DNA of 64,000 nt, taken from DATARH01 sp963778385 (lineage in GTDB: Bacteria > Pseudomonadota > Alphaproteobacteria > ATCC43930 > CGMCC-115725). The stretch is from positions 124,001 to 188,000 of the forward strand of contig CAVZUA010000011.1 in the NCBI GenBank assembly GCA_963778385.1, in the 5' to 3' direction. The stretch's first letter is position 1. The number at the start of each line of letters is the position of its first letter. The notes below the pieces were generated by a model. The model did no database searches. It was not told the DNA's origin and saw only the letters and a list, made by a program, of their open reading frames with translations. Position numbers and translations under genes: made by a program. Positions 24,349 to 32,474 of the stretch are shown in pieces.

Positions 24349-26718
24349 ATGGCGGATCATACCACCCTGCGCACGCGAGCGGCAGAGAGCGCGCCGCAAG
24401 ACCGGCTGGCGCTGCTGCGCGCGCTGGAGCGCAAGGTGCTGTGGCTGTCGACCTGGATGATCCACAACGCCAACCACCTGCGCCCGAGCCGCGACGGGCT
24501 CAAGGTCGGCGGGCACCAGGCGTCGAGCTCCTCGGTGGCGACGCTGATGACCGCGCTCTATCTCGACGTGATGCGACCGCAGGACCGCGTCGCGGTGAAG
24601 CCGCACGCGGCGCCGGTGTTCCACGCGCTGCAATATCTGCTCGGGCATCAAACGCGCGACAAGCTCGAACGCTTCCGCTCGCTGGGCGGGGCGCAAGCCT
24701 ATCCGTCGCGCACCAAGGACGGCGAGCATCTGGTCGATTTCTCGACCGGGTCGGTCGGGCTCGGGGTCGGGGTGACGCTGTTCGCCTCGCTGGTGCAGGA
24801 CTACGTGCGGCTGCACGGGATGGCGCCGGAAGGCAGCGAGCCGGGCCGGATGATCGCGCTGGCCGGCGATGCCGAGCTTGACGAAGGCAACATCTTCGAG
24901 GCGCTGCTCGAAGGCTGGAAGCACGATGTCCGCAATCTGTGGTGGATCATCGACTACAACCGCCAGAGCCTCGACGCGGTCGTGTCGGATCGGCTGTTCG
25001 GGCGCATCGACGCGCTGTTCGAGCTGGTCGGCTGGCGCGTCGTCACGCTCAAATACGGCCGCAAGCTCGAAGCCGCCTTCGCCCGGACGGACGGCGCGCA
25101 TCTGCGCGAATGGATCGACGCCTGCCCCAACTCGCTCTACTCGGCGCTCGTCTACAAGGGCGGGGAGGGGTGGCGGGAACATCTGACGCGCGACCTCAAC
25201 CGCTACCCCGGCATCCGCGCGATCCTCGACGAGCACGACAACGACCAGCTGCACGCGCTGATGACCAACCTCGCCGGGCACGACATGGAATCGGTGCTCG
25301 ACGCGTTCCACAGCATCACCGACGACCGGCCGACCTGCTTTATCGCCTACACCATCAAGGGCTATGGGCTGCCGCTCGCCGGGCACAAGGACAACCACTC
25401 CGGGCTGATGAACCCGGCGCAGATGGCCTCGTTCCAACAGGCGATGGCGGTGGCGGAAGGGCAGGAATGGGAACCATTCGCCGGGCTCGACCTGCCGGCG
25501 GAGGAACTGTCGGCGTTCCTGCGCGCGGTGCCGCTCGCCGATGCCGCGACGCGGCGGATCGAGACGCCGCGGATCGCCGTGCCCGACGACATCCCGCCGC
25601 CGCGCGCCAAGCGGCAATCGACGCAGGAGGCGTTCGGCCGCATCCTCGGCGGCATCGCCGCGAGCGACGCCGAGCTGGCGCGGCGTATCGTCACCACCTC
25701 GCCCGACGTCACGGTCTCGACCAATCTCGGCGGCTGGGTCAACCGCCGCGGCATTTTCGACCGTGCCGAGCGGCAGGATGTGTTCCGCGAGGAGAATGTC
25801 GTCTCGGCCCAGCGCTGGGTCATGTCGCCCGGCGGCCAGCACATCGAGCTGGGCATCGCCGAGCACAATCTGTTCCTGCAGCTCGCGGCGTTGGGGCTGG
25901 CGGGGCCGCTGTTCGGCGGGAGGCTGCTGCCGATCGGGACGCTCTACGACCCGTTCATCAAGCGCGGGCTCGACGCGCTCAACTACGCGCTGTACCAGAA
26001 TTCGCGCTTCATCCTTGTGGCGACGCCCTCGGGCATCACCCTGGCGCCGGAAGGCGGCGCCCACCAATCGGTGGCCGAGCCGCTGATCGGGCTGGCGCAA
26101 CCCGGCCTCTTGGCGTTCGAGCCGGCCTTTGCCGACGAACTGGCCGTGCTGCTGCGCTGGGCGTTCGAGGAAATCCAGGACGATGACGGGGAGTCGGTCT
26201 ATTTCCGGCTGTCGACGCGACCGATCGAGCAGCCCGAGCGGCGGATCGATCCGGCCCTGGCCGACGCTATCGTCGGCGGCGCCTATTGGCTGCGCGAGCC
26301 GGGACCCGGCTGCGAGTTGGCGATCGCCTATTGCGGCGCGGTGGCGCCCGAGGCGCTCGCGGCGTTCGAGGCGATCCGGGAGGACGTACCAGCCGCCGGC
26401 TTGCTCGCCGTCACCTCGCCGAGCCGGCTGCATCGCGACTGGCGCGCCGCGACGGCCCAAGGTGGCGTCGGGATTGCCGACCGGCTGCTCGCCGGGTTGC
26501 GACCCGATGCCGCAATCGTCACGGTGGCGGACAGCCACCCCGCGACGCTGTCCTGGCTCGGCGGTGTCGGGCGCCACCGGATCGTGTCGCTCGGCGTCGA
26601 CCAATTCGGCCAATCCGGCGACCTGCCGGACCTCTACCGCTATTACGGCATCGACCAGAATGCGATTGTCGACGCGGCGGCACGCGCCTGCCTTTTCGGT
26701 CACCCGCGGCGTCCGTGA
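24349..26718 (+). CDS. Transketolase-like / homodimeric 2-oxoacid dehydrogenase E1 (AceE-type)
   Basis: A 789-residue thiamine-diphosphate enzyme. GDAELDEGNIFEALLEG followed by WWIIDYNRQSLD is the GDG-(x)n-N type TPP/Mg site, shaped like that of AceE. The second half has the pyrimidine-domain stretch ELGIAEHNLFLQLAALGLAG and TPSGITLAPEGGAHQS. Architecture fits the single-chain E1 of pyruvate dehydrogenase and its relatives, but it is shorter than AceE and no E2 or E3 gene is near. The substrate is therefore open; transketolase-like is the safe name. Confidence 0.78.
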   Translation: MADHTTLRTRAAESAPQDRLALLRALERKVLWLSTWMIHNANHLRPSRDGLKVGGHQASSSSVATLMTALYLDVMRPQDRVAVKPHAAPVFHALQYLLGHQTRDKLERFRSLGGAQAYPSRTKDGEHLVDFSTGSVGLGVGVTLFASLVQDYVRLHGMAPEGSEPGRMIALAGDAELDEGNIFEALLEGWKHDVRNLWWIIDYNRQSLDAVVSDRLFGRIDALFELVGWRVVTLKYGRKLEAAFARTDGAHLREWIDACPNSLYSALVYKGGEGWREHLTRDLNRYPGIRAILDEHDNDQLHALMTNLAGHDMESVLDAFHSITDDRPTCFIAYTIKGYGLPLAGHKDNHSGLMNPAQMASFQQAMAVAEGQEWEPFAGLDLPAEELSAFLRAVPLADAATRRIETPRIAVPDDIPPPRAKRQSTQEAFGRILGGIAASDAELARRIVTTSPDVTVSTNLGGWVNRRGIFDRAERQDVFREENVVSAQRWVMSPGGQHIELGIAEHNLFLQLAALGLAGPLFGGRLLPIGTLYDPFIKRGLDALNYALYQNSRFILVATPSGITLAPEGGAHQSVAEPLIGLAQPGLLAFEPAFADELAVLLRWAFEEIQDDDGESVYFRLSTRPIEQPERRIDPALADAIVGGAYWLREPGPGCELAIAYCGAVAPEALAAFEAIREDVPAAGLLAVTSPSRLHRDWRAATAQGGVGIADRLLAGLRPDAAIVTVADSHPATLSWLGGVGRHRIVSLGVDQFGQSGDLPDLYRYYGIDQNAIVDAAARACLFGHPRRP

Positions 26719-26800
26719 AACGACGCCGTGCCCTTCCCCCAACCTCGCCAATAACCCTTCGACAACCCCCCTGGTGTTTACAAGAGAAAATTAACGGTCG

Positions 26801-26824
26801 CGAAACAGATGTTTCGAATATAAT
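26801..26824 (+). promoter_or_regulatory. Operator palindrome abutting a consensus -10, upstream of the cellulose locus
   Basis: In an AT-rich gap (26719-26921), the perfect palindrome CGAAACAGATGTTTCG (26801-26816) ends two bases before a consensus TATAAT at 26819-26824. No good -35 is found at 16-18 bases, so an activator or a repressor bound to the palindrome probably decides its use. Transcription would start near 26831 and give a leader of about 90 bases before the first cellulose-locus gene. Confidence 0.55.
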
Positions 26825-26921
26825 AGAAATTGGTTTGGTTCCCGATAAACCGAATGCATATAGTTTTGTAGCGATGAGGTGAGCTTATCTTTGCCATGTA
26901 TGAATGGTGATCGTCAGGGCC

Positions 26922-27671
26922 ATGGATCACGACGACGACGTTGAGCATTTATTCTCGTGGCTGCAAACTCCGGAGCTTCGCTACCGCGAGTTTGCCGGCG
27001 CGCGCGAGATCACCGATACGGTCGTCATCGCACAGGTGCGGCCCAATCCGGCCGATATCCCCGTTCCTCCTCCTGGGAATACGCAGCTTCAGGAGGAGTA
27101 TCCGCCGGACCAGTTTCCCGATCAGCGCGACGCCCCGGAAGACGTCGTGATACGAGCGGCGCCACCGCCAGTCCCGCCGATAATCGCGGCGGCACCCGTC
27201 GTTCCTCCACCGCCAGTCCCTCCGGTTCCACCGATGCCGCGGCCGCCCGCGCCGGAGGCTCCCGCGCCGTTCGCGCTGGGCCCCGAAGGACGCAACGCGC
27301 TGCGCCGGCCGCAATACGAAGAACCCGTGGCCCCGCCGCCGGTCGAGGCACCGGCCGCGCGGCCGATGGCGCCGCCACCGCTCGCGCCGCCGCCACTGCC
27401 GCCTGCCGCGGCAGGGGGAACGCTTCCGGCGTCAGCGCGTCCCGCCGCCGCCGGGGCGGGTCTGCTGGGTGGCGCCTATCGCGAGGACGGACTGAACGGT
27501 CACGCCGCCGAACCGCCCGCACCGGCGCCGGCCGCCGCCGCGTCGCGCACCGAGCACTCGCTCGACGCGGTATTCGGCCGGCTCGCCGCGGGGCGATCAC
27601 GCCCCGCCGATCCGCGCGAGCGTCTGCGGCATATTCCCGGCCTTGGCCCGCCGCCTAGCCGATCGCGCTAA
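26922..27671 (+). CDS. Proline-rich cellulose-synthesis accessory protein (BcsO/BcsP-like)
   Basis: A 249-residue, largely disordered protein in which Pro and Ala dominate residues 80-200. Two short ordered ends remain: DDDVEHLFSWLQ plus RYREFAGA at the N-terminus and HSLDAVFGRLAAG near the C-terminus. From memory, these match the two conserved patches of the proline-rich BcsO/BcsP accessory proteins. It precedes the synthase gene and shares the locus with bcsD. In Komagataeibacter a proline-rich partner (BcsH/CcpAx) scaffolds BcsD, so a similar job is an inference. ATG 26922 is chosen for its conserved start; ATG 26904 is six codons upstream. Confidence 0.6.
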   Translation: MDHDDDVEHLFSWLQTPELRYREFAGAREITDTVVIAQVRPNPADIPVPPPGNTQLQEEYPPDQFPDQRDAPEDVVIRAAPPPVPPIIAAAPVVPPPPVPPVPPMPRPPAPEAPAPFALGPEGRNALRRPQYEEPVAPPPVEAPAARPMAPPPLAPPPLPPAAAGGTLPASARPAAAGAGLLGGAYREDGLNGHAAEPPAPAPAAAASRTEHSLDAVFGRLAAGRSRPADPRERLRHIPGLGPPPSRSR

Positions 27672-27716
27672 AAATGCTGCTGACGGGGTGCGTCCCGCGT
27701 TCCGCCGTGCTAGGAA

Positions 27717-27757
27717 TTCCGGATGACCGGAAAGGGCACAGAACCAGGCACTGGTTC
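27717..27757. promoter_or_regulatory. Two inverted repeats upstream of bcsAB
   Basis: TTCCGG-ATGA-CCGGAA (27717-27732) and GAACCA-GGCAC-TGGTTC (27741-27757) lie within the 164-base gap before the synthase gene. They could be regulator sites or leader hairpins. The second sits inside CACAGAACCA, which recurs before the first Crp/Fnr gene at 53964. Confidence 0.45.
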
Positions 27758-27835
27758 GGTAATCTTCTCTTAGCTCGCATGCAGCACCTTCTGTTTCTGT
27801 GCAACTCGGCAGCCTCTGCGGAGAGGAAGTAGCGG

Positions 27836-30800
27836 ATGCTTGGGCAACTCCGGCGAATCGGCGAATCTGAGCTGGCCGGTCAGAACTTCGTCTTGGCGGC
27901 GATGGTCACCGTCGGCGTGCTGTTTCTCATGGTCGTCGTGATCACCCCGCTCGACCTGGTGTCGCAGGCGCTGTTCGCGGTGCTGACGGTCTTGGCGATG
28001 CTGGTCGTTCGCGGCCAACCGTCGCGCGGCGTGACGCTGATCCTGATCACGCTGTCGATCGCGGTGTCGACCCGCTACATCTGGTGGCGATACTCGGAAA
28101 CATTGCAGTTCTCGTCCGAGATCGAGGCGTTTCTCGGGATCGGGCTGGTGCTTGCGGAGACCTATGCGTGGCTGGTGCTGCTGCTCGGCTACGTTCAGAC
28201 CGCCTGGCCGCTGCATCGCCCGCCGGTGGCGCTGCCCGAGGATGTCGCCGAATGGCCGACCGTCGATCTGTTCATCCCGACCTACAACGAGCCGCTCTCG
28301 GTGGTGCAGAACACGATCCTCGGCGCGTTGTCGATCGACTATCCGCTCGAAAAGCTCAAGATCTACATCCTCGACGACGGGCGGCGCGAGGAGTTCCGCG
28401 AGTTCGCCGAAGCGTGCGGCGTCGGCTACATCACCCGCGACAACAACCTGCACGCCAAGGCCGGCAACCTCAACCATGCGCTGGCGGTCACCGATGGCGA
28501 AATGCTCGCCCTGTTCGACAGCGACCATGTCCCGACGCGCGCCTTCCTGCAGCTGACCGTCGGCTGGTTCCTGCGCGACCCGAAATTGTCCCTCGTGCAG
28601 ACGCCACACCATTTCTATTCGCCCGATCCGTTCGAGCGGAACCTGCGTGCCGGCACCACCGTCCCGAATGAGGGGCAGCTGTTCTACGGGCTGATCCAGG
28701 ACGGCAACGATTTGTGGAACGCCGCGTTCTTCTGCGGCTCCTGCGCGGTGATCCGCCGTAGTGCGGTCGAGGAGATCGGCGGCTTTGCGACGCAGACCGT
28801 GACCGAAGACGCGCACACCGCGCTGCGGCTGCACCGCGCCGGGTGGAATTCCGCCTATCTGCGGCTGCCGCTGGCGGCGGGGCTGGCGACCGAACGCCTG
28901 GCGATCCATGTCGGCCAGCGCATGCGCTGGGCGCGCGGGATGACGCAGATTTTTCGCATCGACAACCCGCTTCTCGGGCGAGGGCTCGGGTTGGGGCAGC
29001 GTATCTGCTACCTCAACGCGATGCTGCATTTCTTCTTCGGGCTACCGCGCTTCATCTTCCTGACGGCGCCGCTGTGCTTCCTGATGTTCCGGCTGAACAT
29101 CATCGCAGCGAGCGGCCTGATGGTGATCGTCTACGCCGCGCCCCATCTGATCCATTCGACGGTCACGAACTCCCGGCTCCAGTCGCGCTATCGCCATTCG
29201 TTCTGGGGCGAGATCTACGAGAGCGTGCTGGCCCTCTACATCCTGCGGCCGACGCTGGCGACGCTGGTCAACCCCAAGCGCGGCAAGTTCAACGTCACCG
29301 AGAAAGGCGGCCTGCTGCCGCGCGATTATTTCGACTACAAGATCGTCCGGCCGCATCTGATCATCATGGGGCTGCTCGTCGTCGCGCTGTTGATCGGCGT
29401 CGTCCGCTGGATTTTGAACGACTTCACCGACAGTGAAGTGCTGATGCTCAACGTCGCCTGGGCGATCTTCAATCTGCTGACCATCGGCGCGGCGATCGCC
29501 GTCGGGCGCGAAACCCGCCAGCTGCGCAGCTCGGTCCGCCTCGGCCTCGAAATGCCGGCCGTGGTCTATCTGCCCAATGGCGCGTCGTTGGTCAGCCGGT
29601 CGCGCAACTTGTCGACGAACGGCGGCATGTTTACTGCAGCGCGGCCGGAAGGGGTGGAACTGGGTGAGATCGTGCAGATCGAGCTGCCGGTCGGAGAGCG
29701 AACGGCGGTGCTGCCGGGCAAAGTCGTCGGGTGGGATGGGGAGATACTGCGCGTGGCCTTTGAGGAATTGACGTTGCGGCAGCAGCGCGACCTGGTCCGG
29801 ATCGTGTTGTGTCGCGCCGATGCCTGGCTCGATTGGGAAGAGCACCCGGTCGATCGGCCGTTGCGCTCGGTGCGCGAAATTCTGAGCAGCATCGCCGGTC
29901 TGTTCGTGCGGCAGAGTTTCCGCCCCGCGGCCCCCGCGCCCGCGCGCGAAAGGCGCCGCGAGCGCGTACTGCCCGGCGTGCTGCTGGCGCTCGGGATCGG
30001 GCTTGGCGGCTTGCTGTTCGGCAGCGGCGCTTGGGCGCAGACCAACCTGCCGCCGAGCAGTCAGCCGTCGTCGAGCGCGCCGCCGACCATGGGTGTCGGG
30101 CCGAGCAGTCCCGGGCCACTGACCGGCGGCGCCGCGCCGCCGCCGCAAGGTTCGCAAGTGCCGCTGCCCGGAGCGGCGAATACCCAGCCGGGCGTGATCG
30201 GCACGGCGCCGCCGAGCACCACGCCGAGCACCAATCCGGCATTGCCTGGCCCCCCGGGGATGGCGGCTTCGACCGCCGCGCCGGGCGGATCGACGCGCAC
30301 CCAGACGCTGACGCTGCGCGACCTCGGCGCCAACTCGCCGATCCGGCTGATCGGCGTGCAGGGCGAAGGCAGCCTGCCGTTCACGGTGCGGCGCGACGAG
30401 ATCGTCACCGGCGGCAAGATGAACCTGACCTTCGCCTACTCGCCGGCGCTGATCCCCGAGCTCAGCCATCTGACGGTGCTGATCAACGGCGAGGTCGTCG
30501 GCAACATCCCGCTGCCCAAGGAAAAGGCCTCGGGGCAGACGGCGGAGCTGCCGATCAACCCGGTGCTGTTCCAGGAAGACAACCGGGTGCTGTTCCGGTT
30601 TATCGGACACTACACGCTGGGCTGCGAGGACCCGCTGCATTCGAGCCTGTGGCTGGTGCTGAGCAACACCACGTCGATCACCACGCAGATGCAGAAACTG
30701 CCTCTGCCCAACGAGCTGTCGCTGCTGCCGACACCGTTCTACGACCCAAAGGACATGCAGGCGCTGACGCTGCCCTTCGTCTTCGCGTCGCGTGTGACCC

Positions 30801-32416
30801 CGGCGACGCTGCAGTCGGCCGGCATCGTCGCCTCATGGTTCGGCGCGCTCGCCTCCTACAAGGGCGCCAGCTTCCCGACCAGCCTCGACACGGTGCCGCG
30901 CGGCAATGCCGTGGTGTTCGCGACGAGCCAGGAAAAGCCTTCCGGCATGTCGCTGCCCGACATCAACGGCCCGACCATCGCGGTTGTCACCAACCCCAAC
31001 AATTCGGAAGCCAAGCTGCTGCTGGTGATGGGCCGCAACGCCGACGAACTGCGCGCCGCGGCCAGCACGCTGGCGCTCGGCTCGAACGCGCTAAGCGGGC
31101 AGACCCAGGTCGCCGGCGTGCCCGACATTCCCGCCCGCAAGCCGTATGACGCGCCGCGCTGGGTGCCGATCGATCGCCCGGTGCGCTTCGGCGAACTGGT
31201 GCAGCCGACCGACCTGCAGGGCAACGGCCTGGTTCCCGGTCTGCTGACGCTCAATTTCCGCACCGCGCCGGACCTGTTCGTGTGGGGCAATACCGGCGTG
31301 CCGCTCGACATCCGCTACCGCTACCCGGCCGGCACCTGGATGAATTTCCGCGAGTCGCGGCTCGACGTGTCGATCAACAACTCCTACCTGCGCTCGCTGC
31401 CGCTGACCCAGGAAGGCGTCGTCCAGCAGGTCAAGGACATCATCTCGCCCGACTTCGTAATGAACGAGCAGACGGTGCGCGTGCCGCCCTATTATGTGTT
31501 CGGGCAGAACCAGCTGCAGTTCTATTACGATTTGCGCCCGGTCAAGATCGGCGAATGCCAGGATGTGCTGCCGAACAATGTGCAGGAATCGATCGACCCC
31601 GACTCGACGATCGACCTGTCGAAGACGGACCGGTTCACCTCGCTGCCCAACCTGTCGTTTTTTGTCAATTCGGGCTTTCCGTACACGCGGCTGGCCGATC
31701 TGTCGGATACCGCGATCGTGCTGCCCGATCAGCTCACCTCGCAGGACATCGAGGCATTCCTCGACCTGATGGGGATGATGGGTGACTCGACCGGCTTTCC
31801 GGTGGTGAAATCGAGTGTGGTGACGGCGTCCGGTGTCGATCAGATGGCCAGCAAGGACCTGCTGGTGCTCGGTTCGCTGTCGCGGCAGCCGCTGGTCGCG
31901 AAATGGGTCGAAAACGGCAAGCTGCGGGTCGAGAATGGCAAGCTGCGGGTCGGCATGACCTCGGCGCTCGACCGGGTCTACACCGTGCTCGATCCCAATA
32001 CCGAGCAGGAGCGCCAGCGCGTCGATCAATTGCTGGTGCAGCAGGGCGACAATCTCGCGGCGATGATCGGTCTGCAATCGCCGCTCAGTTCGTCGCACAG
32101 CGCGATCATCATCACCGGTTCGACCCCGGACAAGCTGCTGACCGTGATCGGGACGTTCCGCAACCGCGATCTCAACCCGTCGATCCAGGGCGATCTGATG
32201 ATCGCCGGGTCGGGGCGCGTGACCAGCTTCCGGATCGGCGACGAATACTCGGTCGGCAAGCTGCCGGCGTTGACAAAGCTGCGGTGGTGGCTGGGCAATT
32301 CGCCGCTGGTGCTGATCCTGTTCACGCTGATCGGGGTGTTGTTGATCGCGCTGGTCGCGTACTGGCTGCTGCGTCGGCTGGCGATCGGAAGGCTGGGCAC
32401 CAGGTCGGTGACTTGA
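27836..32416 (+). CDS. bcsAB: Fused cellulose synthase catalytic and periplasmic subunits (BcsA-BcsB)
   Basis: A 1526-residue single chain joining BcsA and BcsB, as in Komagataeibacter AcsAB. BcsA part: membrane helices, then the GT2 domain with DDG (about residue 180), DSD (about 228), TED (about 323) and QRMRW (about 361), more helices, and a PilZ domain with R-rich arm and NLSTNGG that binds c-di-GMP. A signal-like hydrophobic stretch (LLALGIGLGGLLFGSGAWAQ, about 715-735) and a proline/serine linker lead to the BcsB part, which ends in a membrane anchor (VLILFTLIGVLLIALVAYWL). It polymerises UDP-glucose and passes the chain to the periplasm. GAGGAAG precedes ATG 27836. Confidence 0.95.
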   Translation: MLGQLRRIGESELAGQNFVLAAMVTVGVLFLMVVVITPLDLVSQALFAVLTVLAMLVVRGQPSRGVTLILITLSIAVSTRYIWWRYSETLQFSSEIEAFLGIGLVLAETYAWLVLLLGYVQTAWPLHRPPVALPEDVAEWPTVDLFIPTYNEPLSVVQNTILGALSIDYPLEKLKIYILDDGRREEFREFAEACGVGYITRDNNLHAKAGNLNHALAVTDGEMLALFDSDHVPTRAFLQLTVGWFLRDPKLSLVQTPHHFYSPDPFERNLRAGTTVPNEGQLFYGLIQDGNDLWNAAFFCGSCAVIRRSAVEEIGGFATQTVTEDAHTALRLHRAGWNSAYLRLPLAAGLATERLAIHVGQRMRWARGMTQIFRIDNPLLGRGLGLGQRICYLNAMLHFFFGLPRFIFLTAPLCFLMFRLNIIAASGLMVIVYAAPHLIHSTVTNSRLQSRYRHSFWGEIYESVLALYILRPTLATLVNPKRGKFNVTEKGGLLPRDYFDYKIVRPHLIIMGLLVVALLIGVVRWILNDFTDSEVLMLNVAWAIFNLLTIGAAIAVGRETRQLRSSVRLGLEMPAVVYLPNGASLVSRSRNLSTNGGMFTAARPEGVELGEIVQIELPVGERTAVLPGKVVGWDGEILRVAFEELTLRQQRDLVRIVLCRADAWLDWEEHPVDRPLRSVREILSSIAGLFVRQSFRPAAPAPARERRRERVLPGVLLALGIGLGGLLFGSGAWAQTNLPPSSQPSSSAPPTMGVGPSSPGPLTGGAAPPPQGSQVPLPGAANTQPGVIGTAPPSTTPSTNPALPGPPGMAASTAAPGGSTRTQTLTLRDLGANSPIRLIGVQGEGSLPFTVRRDEIVTGGKMNLTFAYSPALIPELSHLTVLINGEVVGNIPLPKEKASGQTAELPINPVLFQEDNRVLFRFIGHYTLGCEDPLHSSLWLVLSNTTSITTQMQKLPLPNELSLLPTPFYDPKDMQALTLPFVFASRVTPATLQSAGIVASWFGALASYKGASFPTSLDTVPRGNAVVFATSQEKPSGMSLPDINGPTIAVVTNPNNSEAKLLLVMGRNADELRAAASTLALGSNALSGQTQVAGVPDIPARKPYDAPRWVPIDRPVRFGELVQPTDLQGNGLVPGLLTLNFRTAPDLFVWGNTGVPLDIRYRYPAGTWMNFRESRLDVSINNSYLRSLPLTQEGVVQQVKDIISPDFVMNEQTVRVPPYYVFGQNQLQFYYDLRPVKIGECQDVLPNNVQESIDPDSTIDLSKTDRFTSLPNLSFFVNSGFPYTRLADLSDTAIVLPDQLTSQDIEAFLDLMGMMGDSTGFPVVKSSVVTASGVDQMASKDLLVLGSLSRQPLVAKWVENGKLRVENGKLRVGMTSALDRVYTVLDPNTEQERQRVDQLLVQQGDNLAAMIGLQSPLSSSHSAIIITGSTPDKLLTVIGTFRNRDLNPSIQGDLMIAGSGRVTSFRIGDEYSVGKLPALTKLRWWLGNSPLVLILFTLIGVLLIALVAYWLLRRLAIGRLGTRSVT
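31907..31948 (+). repeat. 21-base tandem duplication in the BcsB part
   Basis: Two adjacent 21-base units, differing at two positions, encode VENGKLR twice in a row. They keep the frame and lie in the BcsB region after KDLLVLGSLSRQPLVAKW. The duplication may be recent and is probably neutral. Confidence 0.75.
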
Positions 32417-32474
32417 CGAGCGAACGGGTGTGTGGATGCGGTGCGGTGCAGCCCCTCTCGCGGGAGGCGGGGAG

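Noticed and set aside
24343..26751. An open frame of about 800 codons antisense to the E1-like gene
   Set aside because: High-GC coding on the opposite strand opens such frames. Its translation is Arg/Gln/Asp-rich, without domains, while the sense frame has complete TPP-enzyme motifs.
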